Origin: Bacteroidales bacterium
GTDB lineage: Bacteria > Bacteroidota > Bacteroidia > Bacteroidales > F082
Assembly (NCBI GenBank): GCA_017530365.1
Contig: JAFXMK010000014.1
Coordinates: 1 to 64,000 of the forward strand
Length of the DNA stretch: 64,000 nucleotides
Reading direction: 5' to 3'
Notes under the pieces: model-generated
Databases searched by the model: none
Told to the model about the DNA's origin: nothing
Seen by the model: only the letters and a program-made list of their open reading frames with translations
Shown here: positions 8,166-15,691 of the stretch, one piece after another
Position numbering within the stretch: position 1 is the first letter of the stretch
Layout of the letters: every line of letters starts with the position of its first letter
Translations under genes and position numbers: made by a program

Positions 8166-10268
8166 ATGATGATTAACCGTTATTTCTATAAGGCTTCAAT
8201 AACAGATTTTACCAGTGATTCTTTGGACGTCATTTTCGGCAAGATAGCCCGAAATGACGAAGGGGATAGTGTGGCCGAACAAAAGTATGCCTGGTCTGAA
8301 GAGATTGAGATTATGCAGCAGGTGTTGTTACCATGGAAGGATGAAAACGGAGAAATCATATTTGAGTATTCTATTCCTAGGCTTGGCAAACGCATCGATG
8401 TGGTCGTGTTGTTGAGAAGCATCGTGTTTGCCGTTGAGTTCAAGGCAGGCGAGGACGCCTATCTACAGTCGGCCGTCGAGCAAGTGATGGATTATGCGCT
8501 TGACTTAAAGAATTTCCATCTGGCCAGTCATCATCGCACGATAGTACCGATTCTGGTGGCTACAGAGGCAAAAAAGAGCAGTCATGAATTGAGATTCTCG
8601 GTCTATGATGACCATATTTATAATCCACTTCTGACCAATACTGACAATCTGGGTAGACTGATTGGTGAGGTGTTGGAGCGTGAGCAGGTACAGCCTTCTA
8701 CTGCGGATGAATTTGCGGATTGGGCAATTAGCAGATACTCGCCAACGCCCACTATCATCGAAGCTGCAAGTGCATTGTATCAGAGTCATTCGGTGGAGGA
8801 TATCACTCGTCATGAGGCTGCTGGTGCGGCATTGGAAGAGACGACACAGTTTGTGCTAGATGTCATTACTCACAGTAAAGAACATGGCGAGAAGAGTATT
8901 TGTTTTGTGACAGGCGTGCCGGGTGCTGGCAAAACGCTTGTGGGACTGAATGTGGCTATTCAGCAGTCGATTAAAGCAGAAAATGACCCGACAGGCGAGC
9001 GCAATCTGGCGGTATATTTGTCAGGGAATGGCCCTTTGGTGAAGGTGTTGAAGGCTGCATTGGCCAAGGATAAACAAAAACGTGAGTATGAAAAAGGCAA
9101 CAAATGTAACATTACTGACGCTAAGCGCGAAGTGTCGCAGTTTATCCAGATCATTCACCGTTATCGTGGTAACATGTTGGCAAAAATCAAACTACCTATC
9201 ACAGACGGAAAGTTAGAGATTGACGAGTCAAAATCAGTTGCCCATCACACAGCTGGACACGGCGAGGTAGAACATGTGGCCATCTTCGATGAAGCACAGC
9301 GCTCCTGGGATTTAGATCATTTGGCGGGTTGGTTGGCACGGGGTGGTAGTCGTGGTGGAATGAAGAAAATGCCAGCTTTCCCTATGTCGGAAGCCGAATT
9401 TCTTATATGGTCGCTCAACCTCCGTAAAGACTGGGCTGTTATCGTGTGTTTGGTAGGTGGTGGACAGGAAATCAATACAGGCGAGGCGGGTATTGGGGAA
9501 TGGATTCGAGCCGTTAATGAAACATTCCCCGATTGGAAAGTGTATTTATCAAAACACCTTACTGATAAGGAATATGCAGAAGGTAATATAGCAGAATTAG
9601 TTAGTCATAATCCCAATGCACAGCAAGTTGACCAATTGCATCTAGCTGTATCGATGCGTTCTTTCCGTGCCGAGAGTTTATCAAAGTTTGTTCATTGTGT
9701 GCTAGATAGAGATGTGATACAAGCTCAGATACTTTATCAATCGTTCAGAGACAAATACCCCGTTGTTTTGACACGTGATTTGGAACAAGCCAAAGCTTGG
9801 CTGGAAAAAAAGGCTCGTGGCTCGGAGCGATATGGATTGGTTGTATCGTCACAGGCGTATCGTCTGAAACCCCTGGCTATCGATGTTCGTTTACAGCCCG
9901 ATATAGAGAGTTGGTTCTTAGCCGATAAGAAGGATGTGCGTTCATCATTATTCTTGGAAGATGCAGCCACAGAGTTCGATATCCAAGGATTGGAACTTGA
10001 TTGGACTTGCCTTGTGTGGGATGGTGACTTCCGATATACTCCGAATGGTTGGGATCACAACGCATTTAGAGGAAGCAAATGGCAGAAAATCCGCCAAAAA
10101 GAAGCACAATCATACCAACTTAATGCCTATCGTGTTTTATTGACTCGCGCTCGGCAAGGAATGATTATCTGTGTTCCTGAAGGAAAACTTGAAGACCACA
10201 CGCGACAACCGGAGTTTTATGATGGAACATTTGAATACCTAAAGTCAATTGGATTAGAAGTTATATGA
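8166..10268 (+). CDS. PD-(D/E)xK nuclease-like domain fused to a DUF2075 ATPase/helicase
   Basis: A 700-residue protein. The N-terminal ~200 residues show a PD-(D/E)xK nuclease pattern: RIDVV (D78), VEFKAGE (E91, K93), then Q106 and Y110 in SAVEQVMDY. The DUF2075 ATPase core follows, with Walker A GVPGAGKT near residue 252 and IFDEAQRSW near 373. C-terminal helicase-like motifs include FDIQGLELDW and YRVLLTRARQGM. DUF2075 proteins are P-loop enzymes often found beside or fused to nucleases, including in defence loci. The stop overlaps the Nudix start by 4 bases (ATGA), so translation is coupled. A second ATG directly follows the first. The nuclease assignment is by motif inspection; the role is inferred. 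Confidence 0.85.
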   Translation: MMINRYFYKASITDFTSDSLDVIFGKIARNDEGDSVAEQKYAWSEEIEIMQQVLLPWKDENGEIIFEYSIPRLGKRIDVVVLLRSIVFAVEFKAGEDAYLQSAVEQVMDYALDLKNFHLASHHRTIVPILVATEAKKSSHELRFSVYDDHIYNPLLTNTDNLGRLIGEVLEREQVQPSTADEFADWAISRYSPTPTIIEAASALYQSHSVEDITRHEAAGAALEETTQFVLDVITHSKEHGEKSICFVTGVPGAGKTLVGLNVAIQQSIKAENDPTGERNLAVYLSGNGPLVKVLKAALAKDKQKREYEKGNKCNITDAKREVSQFIQIIHRYRGNMLAKIKLPITDGKLEIDESKSVAHHTAGHGEVEHVAIFDEAQRSWDLDHLAGWLARGGSRGGMKKMPAFPMSEAEFLIWSLNLRKDWAVIVCLVGGGQEINTGEAGIGEWIRAVNETFPDWKVYLSKHLTDKEYAEGNIAELVSHNPNAQQVDQLHLAVSMRSFRAESLSKFVHCVLDRDVIQAQILYQSFRDKYPVVLTRDLEQAKAWLEKKARGSERYGLVVSSQAYRLKPLAIDVRLQPDIESWFLADKKDVRSSLFLEDAATEFDIQGLELDWTCLVWDGDFRYTPNGWDHNAFRGSKWQKIRQKEAQSYQLNAYRVLLTRARQGMIICVPEGKLEDHTRQPEFYDGTFEYLKSIGLEVI

Positions 10269-10651
10269 ACCATATCGTAGTCTCTGCTGCCATCATCCGC
10301 AAGGAAAACCGCATCTTCGCAACCCAACGAGGCTACGGCGAATGGAAGGACTGGTGGGAGTTTCCTGGAGGGAAAATGGAAGAGGGTGAAACACCAGAGG
10401 AAGCGCTAAAGAGAGAAATTCTCGAGGAGCTGTCAACGGATATCAGTGTGGATGAGTTCCTTTGCACTGTGGAGTATGACTATCCAAAGTTCCACCTTAC
10501 CATGCACTGCTACTTGTGTTCGTTGCTAACAGAAGCACTTCATCTGAATGAGCACGAGGCAGCAAAATGGCTCTCGGAAAACGAGTTGGATAGCGTGAAG
10601 TGGCTTCCAGCGGATTTGGAGGTGATAGATAGAATTAGATGTCTGATGTAA
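10265..10651 (+). CDS. MutT-like Nudix hydrolase (nucleoside triphosphate pyrophosphohydrolase)
   Basis: 128 residues with a nearly complete Nudix box: G36-x5-E42-x7-R50-E51-x2-E54-E55; the final Gly is replaced by Ser57. The N-terminus (HIVVSAAIIRKENRIFATQR) and WWEFPGGK are typical of the 8-oxo-dGTP/CTP pyrophosphohydrolase group. The predicted reaction is hydrolysis of a nucleoside triphosphate, normal or damaged, to monophosphate and pyrophosphate. The start overlaps the DUF2075 stop by 4 bases and the HNH gene begins 14 bases later. It may therefore act on nucleotides within the same system rather than in general housekeeping; this is inference from the operon. Confidence 0.88.
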   Translation: MNHIVVSAAIIRKENRIFATQRGYGEWKDWWEFPGGKMEEGETPEEALKREILEELSTDISVDEFLCTVEYDYPKFHLTMHCYLCSLLTEALHLNEHEAAKWLSENELDSVKWLPADLEVIDRIRCLM

Positions 10652-10665
10652 GATAAAACAATACT

Positions 10666-11445
10666 ATGACAAACAACTGGACAGAAGAACAGATAACGGT
10701 AGTGCTGTATGAATATTGCCGGCGACCATTTGGTCAGTTTTCAGGAAAGAAGCCGTTTATTATGGAACTTGGAAAACTGCTCCATCGTACTCCTGGAGCT
10801 ATTGTCCGTAAGGTTGGTAATCTTGCCCACTTCGATCCCCAGATGAAAGCAAGAGGAGTAGGTGGTTTGGAGCATACAGGGAAGCTCGATGCAGTAGTGT
10901 GGAACCGCTATTTTGGCCATTGGGATCAACTTGCGTTTGATGCCGAGAAATTGATAGCAGCTTTCAAAGAAAAAGAATTAGAAACATCTTTGGAGGAATC
11001 GCTATCGATTGACCTCTCAACATTACCACAGGGAAAAGAACGCAAGCAAGAGATTAAACGTCGGATAAACCAAGATTTTTTTCGCAGAACTGTTCTTTCT
11101 TCGTACAACTTTAAATGCTGTATCACGGGAATTAACAATCCTGCACTCATACAGGCCAGTCATATCGTGGGCTGGAGTGAGGATGAAGAGAATCGTACTA
11201 ACCCACAGAACGGTCTGTGTCTAAATGTCCTGTTTCACAAGGCTTATGACGAGAATCTACTTGGTATATCACCTGATTATGAGGTTTTTATATCAGATCG
11301 ATTCTTGGGAGAAAGGCTAAAAGAAGTTGATCCCGGAACAGTGAATTATATCAGAAGTTTCGATAGACAAAAACTAATCCTTCCAAGGCGATTCAGTCCA
11401 GATAGAGATATGCTTGCTTTGCATTTTGAGAAGTATAAGCACTAA
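10666..11445 (+). CDS. HNH endonuclease (HNH_2 type) with N-terminal helical domain
   Basis: 259 residues. The C-terminal half has the HNH_2 layout: FKCCITGINNPALIQASHIV, then NPQNGLCLNVLFHKAYDENL. The conserved ASHI histidine, the N of NGLCL and the downstream H of FHKAYD correspond to the metal-binding beta-beta-alpha nuclease core. The N-terminal ~90 residues (WTEEQITVVLYEYCRRPFGQ onward) form a helical, DNA-binding-like region common in this group of restriction-type HNH proteins. It is the third gene of the DUF2075-Nudix operon. The predicted activity is DNA cleavage; target and modification dependence are unknown. Confidence 0.88.
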   Translation: MTNNWTEEQITVVLYEYCRRPFGQFSGKKPFIMELGKLLHRTPGAIVRKVGNLAHFDPQMKARGVGGLEHTGKLDAVVWNRYFGHWDQLAFDAEKLIAAFKEKELETSLEESLSIDLSTLPQGKERKQEIKRRINQDFFRRTVLSSYNFKCCITGINNPALIQASHIVGWSEDEENRTNPQNGLCLNVLFHKAYDENLLGISPDYEVFISDRFLGERLKEVDPGTVNYIRSFDRQKLILPRRFSPDRDMLALHFEKYKH

Positions 11446-11476
11446 TTGTCAATGGATTAGGAAGTTATTGATTGAA

Positions 11477-11484
11477 TAATTTTG
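11477..11484 (+). promoter_or_regulatory. Possible -7 promoter element
   Basis: TAATTTTG matches TAnnTTTG and lies 28 bases before the ATG at 11513. No well-spaced -33 element is present. Confidence 0.3.
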
Positions 11485-11512
11485 CTGTCCAGTTGTAACA
11501 TTTTCCTGTTTC

Positions 11513-11818
11513 ATGGTACTATATGATGGAAAGCAATTAAACAATAGCATCATGAATAAGTCGGCTTATGCAAATTTATGGAGTTTTTTTAACGAGTATC
11601 TACCAGGTTATTACTCGAGAAATGACGTACTAAAAAGCGACATCCTTTTTCGTTTCCTTGAAGGTGATGAAATAAGCGAAAGCAACATGGAATGGATTAA
11701 AGAAGAATATGGTGACGATGTGCTGCGTATTAGACAGGAATGCCAACGCTTGGACACGTTGTTTTTTACCGAATCATTACAAGCGTTTTATGACCAGCTA
11801 ATCCGTAATAGACCATGA
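11513..11818 (+). CDS. Small acidic protein, about 101 residues, unknown
   Basis: I do not recognise this protein. An internal ATG 13 codons in (11552, MNKSAYANLWSFF) is a plausible alternative start. The sequence is acidic and helical, with aromatic residues (FNEYLPGYYSRNDVLKSD, EEYGDDVLRIRQECQRLDT) and a C-terminal FYDQLIRNRP. There is no signal peptide or membrane segment. It follows the HNH gene by 67 bases and precedes pfkB, which has its own promoter, so it marks the right edge of the accessory block. It could be an antitoxin, immunity or regulatory subunit of the upstream operon, but nothing in the sequence proves that. Confidence 0.5.
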   Translation: MVLYDGKQLNNSIMNKSAYANLWSFFNEYLPGYYSRNDVLKSDILFRFLEGDEISESNMEWIKEEYGDDVLRIRQECQRLDTLFFTESLQAFYDQLIRNRP

Positions 11819-11830
11819 AAACAACATCCT

Positions 11831-11859
11831 TTGCGTTTTACCTTTTTTACCTATCTTTG
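11831..11859 (+). promoter_or_regulatory. Promoter of pfkB (-33 TTTG, -7 TATCTTTG)
   Basis: TTG at 11831-11833 (TTTG including base 11830) is followed after 18 bases by TATCTTTG at 11852-11859, close to the Bacteroidetes consensus. The ATG at 11865 starts 5 bases after the -7 box, so the transcript would have almost no leader. Confidence 0.6.
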
Positions 11860-11864
11860 CAATC

Positions 11865-12773
11865 ATGACTAACCCTCGCGTCCTCGGTATCGGAGAAACC
11901 GTCCTCGACATCCTGTTCAAGGATGACCAACCCCTAAAAGCGGTCCCGGGCGGCTCGACGTTCAATAGCATCGTCTCACTAGGAAGGGCAGGGGTAAACT
12001 GTGCCATGGTGACGGAAGTGGGGGGCGACCACGTAGGCGATCTGGTATGTAACTACCTGAAAGAGAATGGCGTTTCTTCGGAATATGTCTGCCGTTGCGA
12101 AAAGGCCAAATCACCCATTTCGCTGGCGTTCCTCGATGAGCATAACGATGCGCAATACGTGTTCTATAAAGATCCATCGCCCGCTGCACTCAGCGGAAAA
12201 CTGCCGGAGTTTAACAGCGACGACGTGGTGCTCTTCGGGTCGTTCTTCGCCATCAATCCGGCCATACGTCAAAAAGTGGTCGGTTTGCTGCGTAAGGCGC
12301 ACGAAGCGGGGGCTTGGCTTTATTATGATGTCAACTTCCGCAAAAACTATATCGCCGATATCCCTGTCCTGAAGCCAAATGTCGAAGAGAACATGAGTTT
12401 GGCCAACGTGGTGCGTGGGTCGATGGAGGATTTCAACTATCTGTACGGCCTGAATGACGGTGATGCCATCTACGCACAAATTAGTCGCTTTTGTACCACA
12501 TTGATACTGACGGATGGCGCACACCCCATTCGGGTCTATACACCCGACGGCTGCGAGACATATCCCGTGCAGCCCATCGAGACCGTCAGCACCGTCGGCG
12601 CCGGCGACAACTTCAATGCGGGTTATATCTACGCCAAAATCATTGCCTCAACCTCTCATCTCTCACCTCTCAATTCTCAACTAATAGCGATGGCCCAACG
12701 TTGGAGCCAAGACGTCTGCCGCCAGTTAGGTAATAACATCAGCGACGAATTGGTCGCATCTATTCATAAATGA
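11865..12773 (+). CDS. PfkB-family carbohydrate kinase (fructokinase-like)
   Basis: 302 residues. The N-terminus VLGIGETVLDILFKDD and the substrate-loop motif PGGSTFNSIVSLGRAGV are PfkB signature 1. The C-terminal VSTVGAGDNFNAGYIY is signature 2, with the GAGD anion hole and catalytic Asp. DVNFRKNY in the middle is typical of fructokinase or ribokinase-like members. It should phosphorylate a sugar or sugar-like alcohol with ATP in the cytoplasm; the exact sugar cannot be read from the sequence. An oddity is a heptamer-repeat segment (12651-12683) translated in frame as TSHLSPLNSQL, after the catalytic motif and before the last helices. The Nudix gene follows 7 bases later, probably in the same transcript. 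Confidence 0.88.
   Translation: MTNPRVLGIGETVLDILFKDDQPLKAVPGGSTFNSIVSLGRAGVNCAMVTEVGGDHVGDLVCNYLKENGVSSEYVCRCEKAKSPISLAFLDEHNDAQYVFYKDPSPAALSGKLPEFNSDDVVLFGSFFAINPAIRQKVVGLLRKAHEAGAWLYYDVNFRKNYIADIPVLKPNVEENMSLANVVRGSMEDFNYLYGLNDGDAIYAQISRFCTTLILTDGAHPIRVYTPDGCETYPVQPIETVSTVGAGDNFNAGYIYAKIIASTSHLSPLNSQLIAMAQRWSQDVCRQLGNNISDELVASIHK
12651..12683 (+). repeat. Heptamer tandem repeat inside pfkB
   Basis: Four in-register 7-base units from 12655: CTCATCT, CTCACCT, CTCAATT, CTCAACT. They belong to the window-wide family of short tandem heptamers and are translated in frame as part of the kinase. Confidence 0.75.
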
Positions 12774-12780
12774 TAACGAT

Positions 12781-13275
12781 ATGATCCAAAAACATTGCTC
12801 CGAATGCGGCAGCCCGCTCATCGAGAAACCCCTGGAAGGAGAGGGCATCGTGCCTTACTGCCCCCAATGCGAGGAGTTCCGCTTCCCCATGTATAATGTG
12901 GCGGTGAGCATGATCGTCATCAACGAACAGACCGGCGAGATCCTCTTGATCAAACAGTATGGACGACCGTTCTTCATCCTCGTGGCGGGCTACGTGAACC
13001 GTGGCGAAGCACTGGAACATGCCGTGGGTCGCGAAATCAAAGAAGAGACAGGGATGACGGTGAGCCATATCAAGTTCAACCGCACCAGCTTCTTCGAACC
13101 GTCGAACACGCTGATGTGTAACTTCACGGCCTTCGTGAAAGACGCCAGCGAACTTTCACCCAACGGGGAGATCGACTCCTACCAATGGTTCACGCCGGAA
13201 GCGGCACAACAAAACATCCGCCCCAACAGCCTCGCCGAACGGTTCTTGAATGCCTATCTCGAAGAAAAACTATAA
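12781..13275 (+). CDS. Nudix hydrolase with N-terminal zinc ribbon (NADH pyrophosphatase-like)
   Basis: 164 residues. A zinc ribbon is formed by C6-x2-C9 and C27-x2-C30. The Nudix box is intact: G70-x5-E76-x7-R84-E85-x2-E88-E89-x-G91. Zinc ribbon plus Nudix is the layout of the NudC-like group, which hydrolyses NAD(H)-type dinucleotides or NAD caps on RNA. This protein is shorter than full NudC, so substrate is uncertain. It lies 7 bases downstream of pfkB. Its stop overlaps the stop of the convergent esterase gene by 6 bases. Confidence 0.85.
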   Translation: MIQKHCSECGSPLIEKPLEGEGIVPYCPQCEEFRFPMYNVAVSMIVINEQTGEILLIKQYGRPFFILVAGYVNRGEALEHAVGREIKEETGMTVSHIKFNRTSFFEPSNTLMCNFTAFVKDASELSPNGEIDSYQWFTPEAAQQNIRPNSLAERFLNAYLEEKL

Positions 13276-14127
13276 CGCAAACACCTTTTTGAAAAACGCC
13301 ACCGTCTCCCCGATGACTTGCTTGCGTCTGCGGGTGATGGTGTGGTTCTCACCCTCGACCACCTTGAGGGTGGCGTGGGAACCGTAGGTCTTGAGGTATT
13401 GCTCACTGCACCACATCGGAACGATGCCGTCACGGTCGCCGTGAAGGAGAAGCACTGGACCCTTATAGGCGGCCGAGGTGCCAAAGATGTCGAGCTGCTG
13501 CGTGGTGACAAGGTATTCCCTGCCCAGCTTATAGAGCCCCCAACAGCGGATGTACTCCGGCGGGTCCTTAGGGTCGAAGGTGGCATTGAAGAACTTGCCT
13601 CCCTGACAGGCTTCCTTGATGACGGAGCCGGGGGCAATCAACACCACGCCAGCGGGTACCGTACTTTCGCTGGCCAGCCTTCCAGCGGTCATCGAGGCGA
13701 TGACACCGCCTTGCGAGTGACCCAACAAACCCACTTCGCTCACATACGGCAGGCTCCGCACATAGTCCCAGACGGCTGATGCATCGGCGATCTCCTTCTC
13801 GATGGTCATGTACTGCTTGTGACCATCGCTCTTGCCGTGACCGTTGAAATCGAAACGGATGGAAGCGATGCCAGCTTCGGCAAGTCCTTTCGCCAATTGC
13901 GGCATGGGACCATAGTCCTTGCTGGAAAAGATGCCATGCATCAAAATCACCATCGGACAATGATCCTTGGTAATGTCGAATCCTTCGGGTAAGGTGATCT
14001 TATAGGCAATCTTGCCTTCAGGTCCACGAATGATCGCTTTTTGAGATTGGCAACCCGTCAGAAACACGAGCCCGATGATTGTTATTATTAAAGAATGAAC
14101 AAACTGTTTCATGTATTTTTTCATCAT
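13270..14127 (-). CDS. Alpha/beta hydrolase lipoprotein (esterase-like)
   Basis: 285 residues from the ATG at 14127; a TTG three codons upstream is less likely. The lipoprotein signal ends FLTGC, with Cys26 as the lipidated residue. The alpha/beta hydrolase core shows VILMHGIF (oxyanion region), LLGHSQGG (nucleophile Ser), LLLHGDRDGIVP (acid Asp) and GENHTI (catalytic His). The closest resemblance is to cinnamoyl/feruloyl esterase-type bacterial hydrolases. It probably cleaves esters at the cell envelope. The gene starts 5 bases after the TSCPD stop and is probably co-transcribed with it. Confidence 0.88.
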   Translation of the reverse strand: MMKKYMKQFVHSLIITIIGLVFLTGCQSQKAIIRGPEGKIAYKITLPEGFDITKDHCPMVILMHGIFSSKDYGPMPQLAKGLAEAGIASIRFDFNGHGKSDGHKQYMTIEKEIADASAVWDYVRSLPYVSEVGLLGHSQGGVIASMTAGRLASESTVPAGVVLIAPGSVIKEACQGGKFFNATFDPKDPPEYIRCWGLYKLGREYLVTTQQLDIFGTSAAYKGPVLLLHGDRDGIVPMWCSEQYLKTYGSHATLKVVEGENHTITRRRKQVIGETVAFFKKVFAL

Positions 14128-14132
14128 GCCGC

Positions 14133-14387
14133 TCAACCCTCCTCCGCCATTGCGTGCCGGATGCCTTTCGCCAACTGGTCAGGGCAAGAGGTGGCCTTGA
14201 ATCCGCAATGGATGCCCTCCAGCCGTTGAACGACCTCCTCGGCTTTCATGCCTTCAACAAGGCGGCCAACCCCTTGGGTGTTGCCGTCGCAGCCTCCATA
14301 AAACTGGACATTGTGAATGACTCCATCAGTGATTTCGAACTCAATTGCTTGACTACAAGTGCCTTGAGGATAGTAGGTGTGTTTCAT
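14133..14387 (-). CDS. TSCPD domain protein (TIGR03905 type)
   Basis: 84 residues. Typical family features are TYYPQGTCSQAIEFEI at the N-terminus, VQFYGGCDGNTQGV in the middle and the name-giving ATSCPDQLAKG near residue 67. The TSCPD domain also occurs at the C-terminus of some ribonucleotide reductases; the stand-alone form has no established reaction and is conserved in anaerobes. It is the first gene of a two-gene minus-strand unit with the esterase, and a -7 element lies 22 bases upstream. Confidence 0.9.
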   Translation of the reverse strand: MKHTYYPQGTCSQAIEFEITDGVIHNVQFYGGCDGNTQGVGRLVEGMKAEEVVQRLEGIHCGFKATSCPDQLAKGIRHAMAEEG

Positions 14388-14408
14388 AACAAGCTATAAT
14401 ATAGGTTG

Positions 14409-14416
14409 CAAAGATA
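14409..14416 (-). promoter_or_regulatory. -7 promoter element for the TSCPD gene
   Basis: On the minus strand this reads TATCTTTG, a full match to TAnnTTTG, 21 bases upstream of the ATG. It lies back to back with a weaker plus-strand box (TATTTTCG, about 14430) facing vsr. Confidence 0.45.
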
Positions 14417-14441
14417 ACTGAAAAAACCGTATTTTCGCACC

Positions 14442-14492
14442 ATGATGAAATCAAACGTGTTGTTTCAATCGCTAACCTGGGTTTTGCCATGA
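14442..14492 (+). other. Possible 16-codon leader ORF coupled to vsr
   Basis: An ATG-ATG start at 14442/14445 opens a frame MMKSNVLFQSLTWVLP whose TGA overlaps the vsr ATG (ATGA, 14489-14492). The overlap geometry suits translational coupling, and a TATTTTCG box lies just upstream. No conservation evidence is available, so this is a weak call. Confidence 0.25.
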
Positions 14493-15043
14493 CCGATCGC
14501 CTCACTCCCGAACAGCGTCACCTCGTGATGTCGCACATCCACGGCAAAGGGACCAAGCCCGAGCTGAAGGTGAGGCAATGGCTGTGGCATCATGGCTACC
14601 GCTATCGTCTCAACGTGAAGTCGGTGCCGGGTAAACCGGATATTGTGATGCGGAAATACCATACGGCGATCTTCGTGAACGGGTGCTTCTGGCATGGACA
14701 CCAAGTGGAGTTGGGAGTTAGGAGTGAGGAGGGAGGAGTAACCAATTCAACGTGTTGTAAGATTCCAGAGACCAATCAGACGTTCTGGGTGAACAAAATC
14801 AAAAGGAACCAAGAACGGGACCAAAAGAACTATCAAGTGCTTCATGATAACGGATGGCAGGTGATTGTCATCTGGGAATGCGAGCTCAAGCCGAAACGTA
14901 TCGAGGAGACCATGACGCAAGTGGAACTCCAACTTAATGACTACTTTCTTAAGCTTCATAGCCATAAGCACATTCCTTTCACCTACCATCAAGAAACCGA
15001 AGTGCCCCTGGCGGCAGAAGAAATCAATTATAACAGAAATTAA
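14489..15043 (+). CDS. vsr: Very short patch repair (Vsr) DNA mismatch endonuclease
   Basis: 184 residues, longer than the usual ~130-150. The Vsr fold is clear: TPEQRHLVMSHIHGKGTKPE, VRQWLWHHGYRYRL, VPGKPDIVMRKYHTAIFVNG and CFWHGH. These contain the catalytic Asp of GKPD and the FVNGCFWHGH metal/zinc region. The C-terminal WVNKIKRNQERDQKNYQVLH and VIVIWECELK are standard. It nicks T:G mismatches left by deamination of methylcytosine. Between CFWHGH and the next conserved Cys-containing segment, a heptamer repeat (14708-14742) adds residues VELGVRSEEGGV. No cytosine methyltransferase partner is in the window. Confidence 0.93.
   Translation: MTDRLTPEQRHLVMSHIHGKGTKPELKVRQWLWHHGYRYRLNVKSVPGKPDIVMRKYHTAIFVNGCFWHGHQVELGVRSEEGGVTNSTCCKIPETNQTFWVNKIKRNQERDQKNYQVLHDNGWQVIVIWECELKPKRIEETMTQVELQLNDYFLKLHSHKHIPFTYHQETEVPLAAEEINYNRN
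14708..14742 (+). repeat. Heptamer tandem repeat inside vsr
   Basis: Five in-register 7-base units: GAGTTGG, GAGTTAG, GAGTGAG, GAGGGAG, GAGTAAC. The 35 bases are read through in the vsr frame. They are the same family as the repeats in polA and at several 3' gene ends. Confidence 0.8.
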
Positions 15044-15052
15044 AACTGACCA

Positions 15053-15682
15053 ATGAAACACGTATTACAAACATTAGGGATCACTACCTTGCTGCTGGTA
15101 TTTCTTTCCAGCTGCGGCAACCAGCCAAGTCAAAACAACTACCAACAAGAAAAACAGGAAACGACCATGAATACCGAATTGAAACCTTTCGATGTGCAAA
15201 AGGACTTCGCCGACAATGGCTTCACCTTTTTTACCAAAAACTTGATTCTTTGCTCGGGCGATACCACCGAAAGCAACGCCATGACCATCGGCTGGGGTGG
15301 CATCGGCAACTACCTTGGACACGACCGTCCCGCCGTGACGGTGTATGTGGCCCCAGCCCGCTACACCTACGAATTCATGGAACGCCATCCGCGATTCACC
15401 ATCATGGAGTTCGACAACGACGAGGTCTGGCAATATATGGGCCGATACAGCGGTCGTGATGGCGATAAAGCCGCCGCTCTAGGACTGCATGTGGCCTATA
15501 CGGAACACGGCACACCGTATTACGAGGAGGCCAAAACGGTAATCGAATGCGAGATCATGACGGCTTGGCATCAGACGGAGAACGACTTCCGAAACAACAC
15601 ACCAAAAAAATGGTACGACGGCTTCGAAGCAGGTATCCATACCGTCTATATCGGAGAGGTGATTGGCGCTTGGAAACGATAA
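15053..15682 (+). CDS. Flavin reductase-like (FMN-binding split barrel) lipoprotein
   Basis: 209 residues. The N-terminus is a lipoprotein signal ending FLSSC (Cys21), followed by a Gln/Asn-rich linker. The rest resembles the flavin reductase/DIM6-NTAB split-barrel family: LILCSGDTTESNAMTIGWGG, RPAVTVYVAPARYTYEFME, FTIMEF and a C-terminal VYIGEVIGAWKR. A lipid anchor is unusual for this family. An ATG at 15167 (residue 39, MNTELKPFDV) would give a cytoplasmic version without the signal, so the start decides location. It probably binds FMN. It follows vsr by 9 bases and precedes ogt by 9 bases. Confidence 0.78.
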   Translation: MKHVLQTLGITTLLLVFLSSCGNQPSQNNYQQEKQETTMNTELKPFDVQKDFADNGFTFFTKNLILCSGDTTESNAMTIGWGGIGNYLGHDRPAVTVYVAPARYTYEFMERHPRFTIMEFDNDEVWQYMGRYSGRDGDKAAALGLHVAYTEHGTPYYEEAKTVIECEIMTAWHQTENDFRNNTPKKWYDGFEAGIHTVYIGEVIGAWKR

Positions 15683-15691
15683 TGGCTGACG

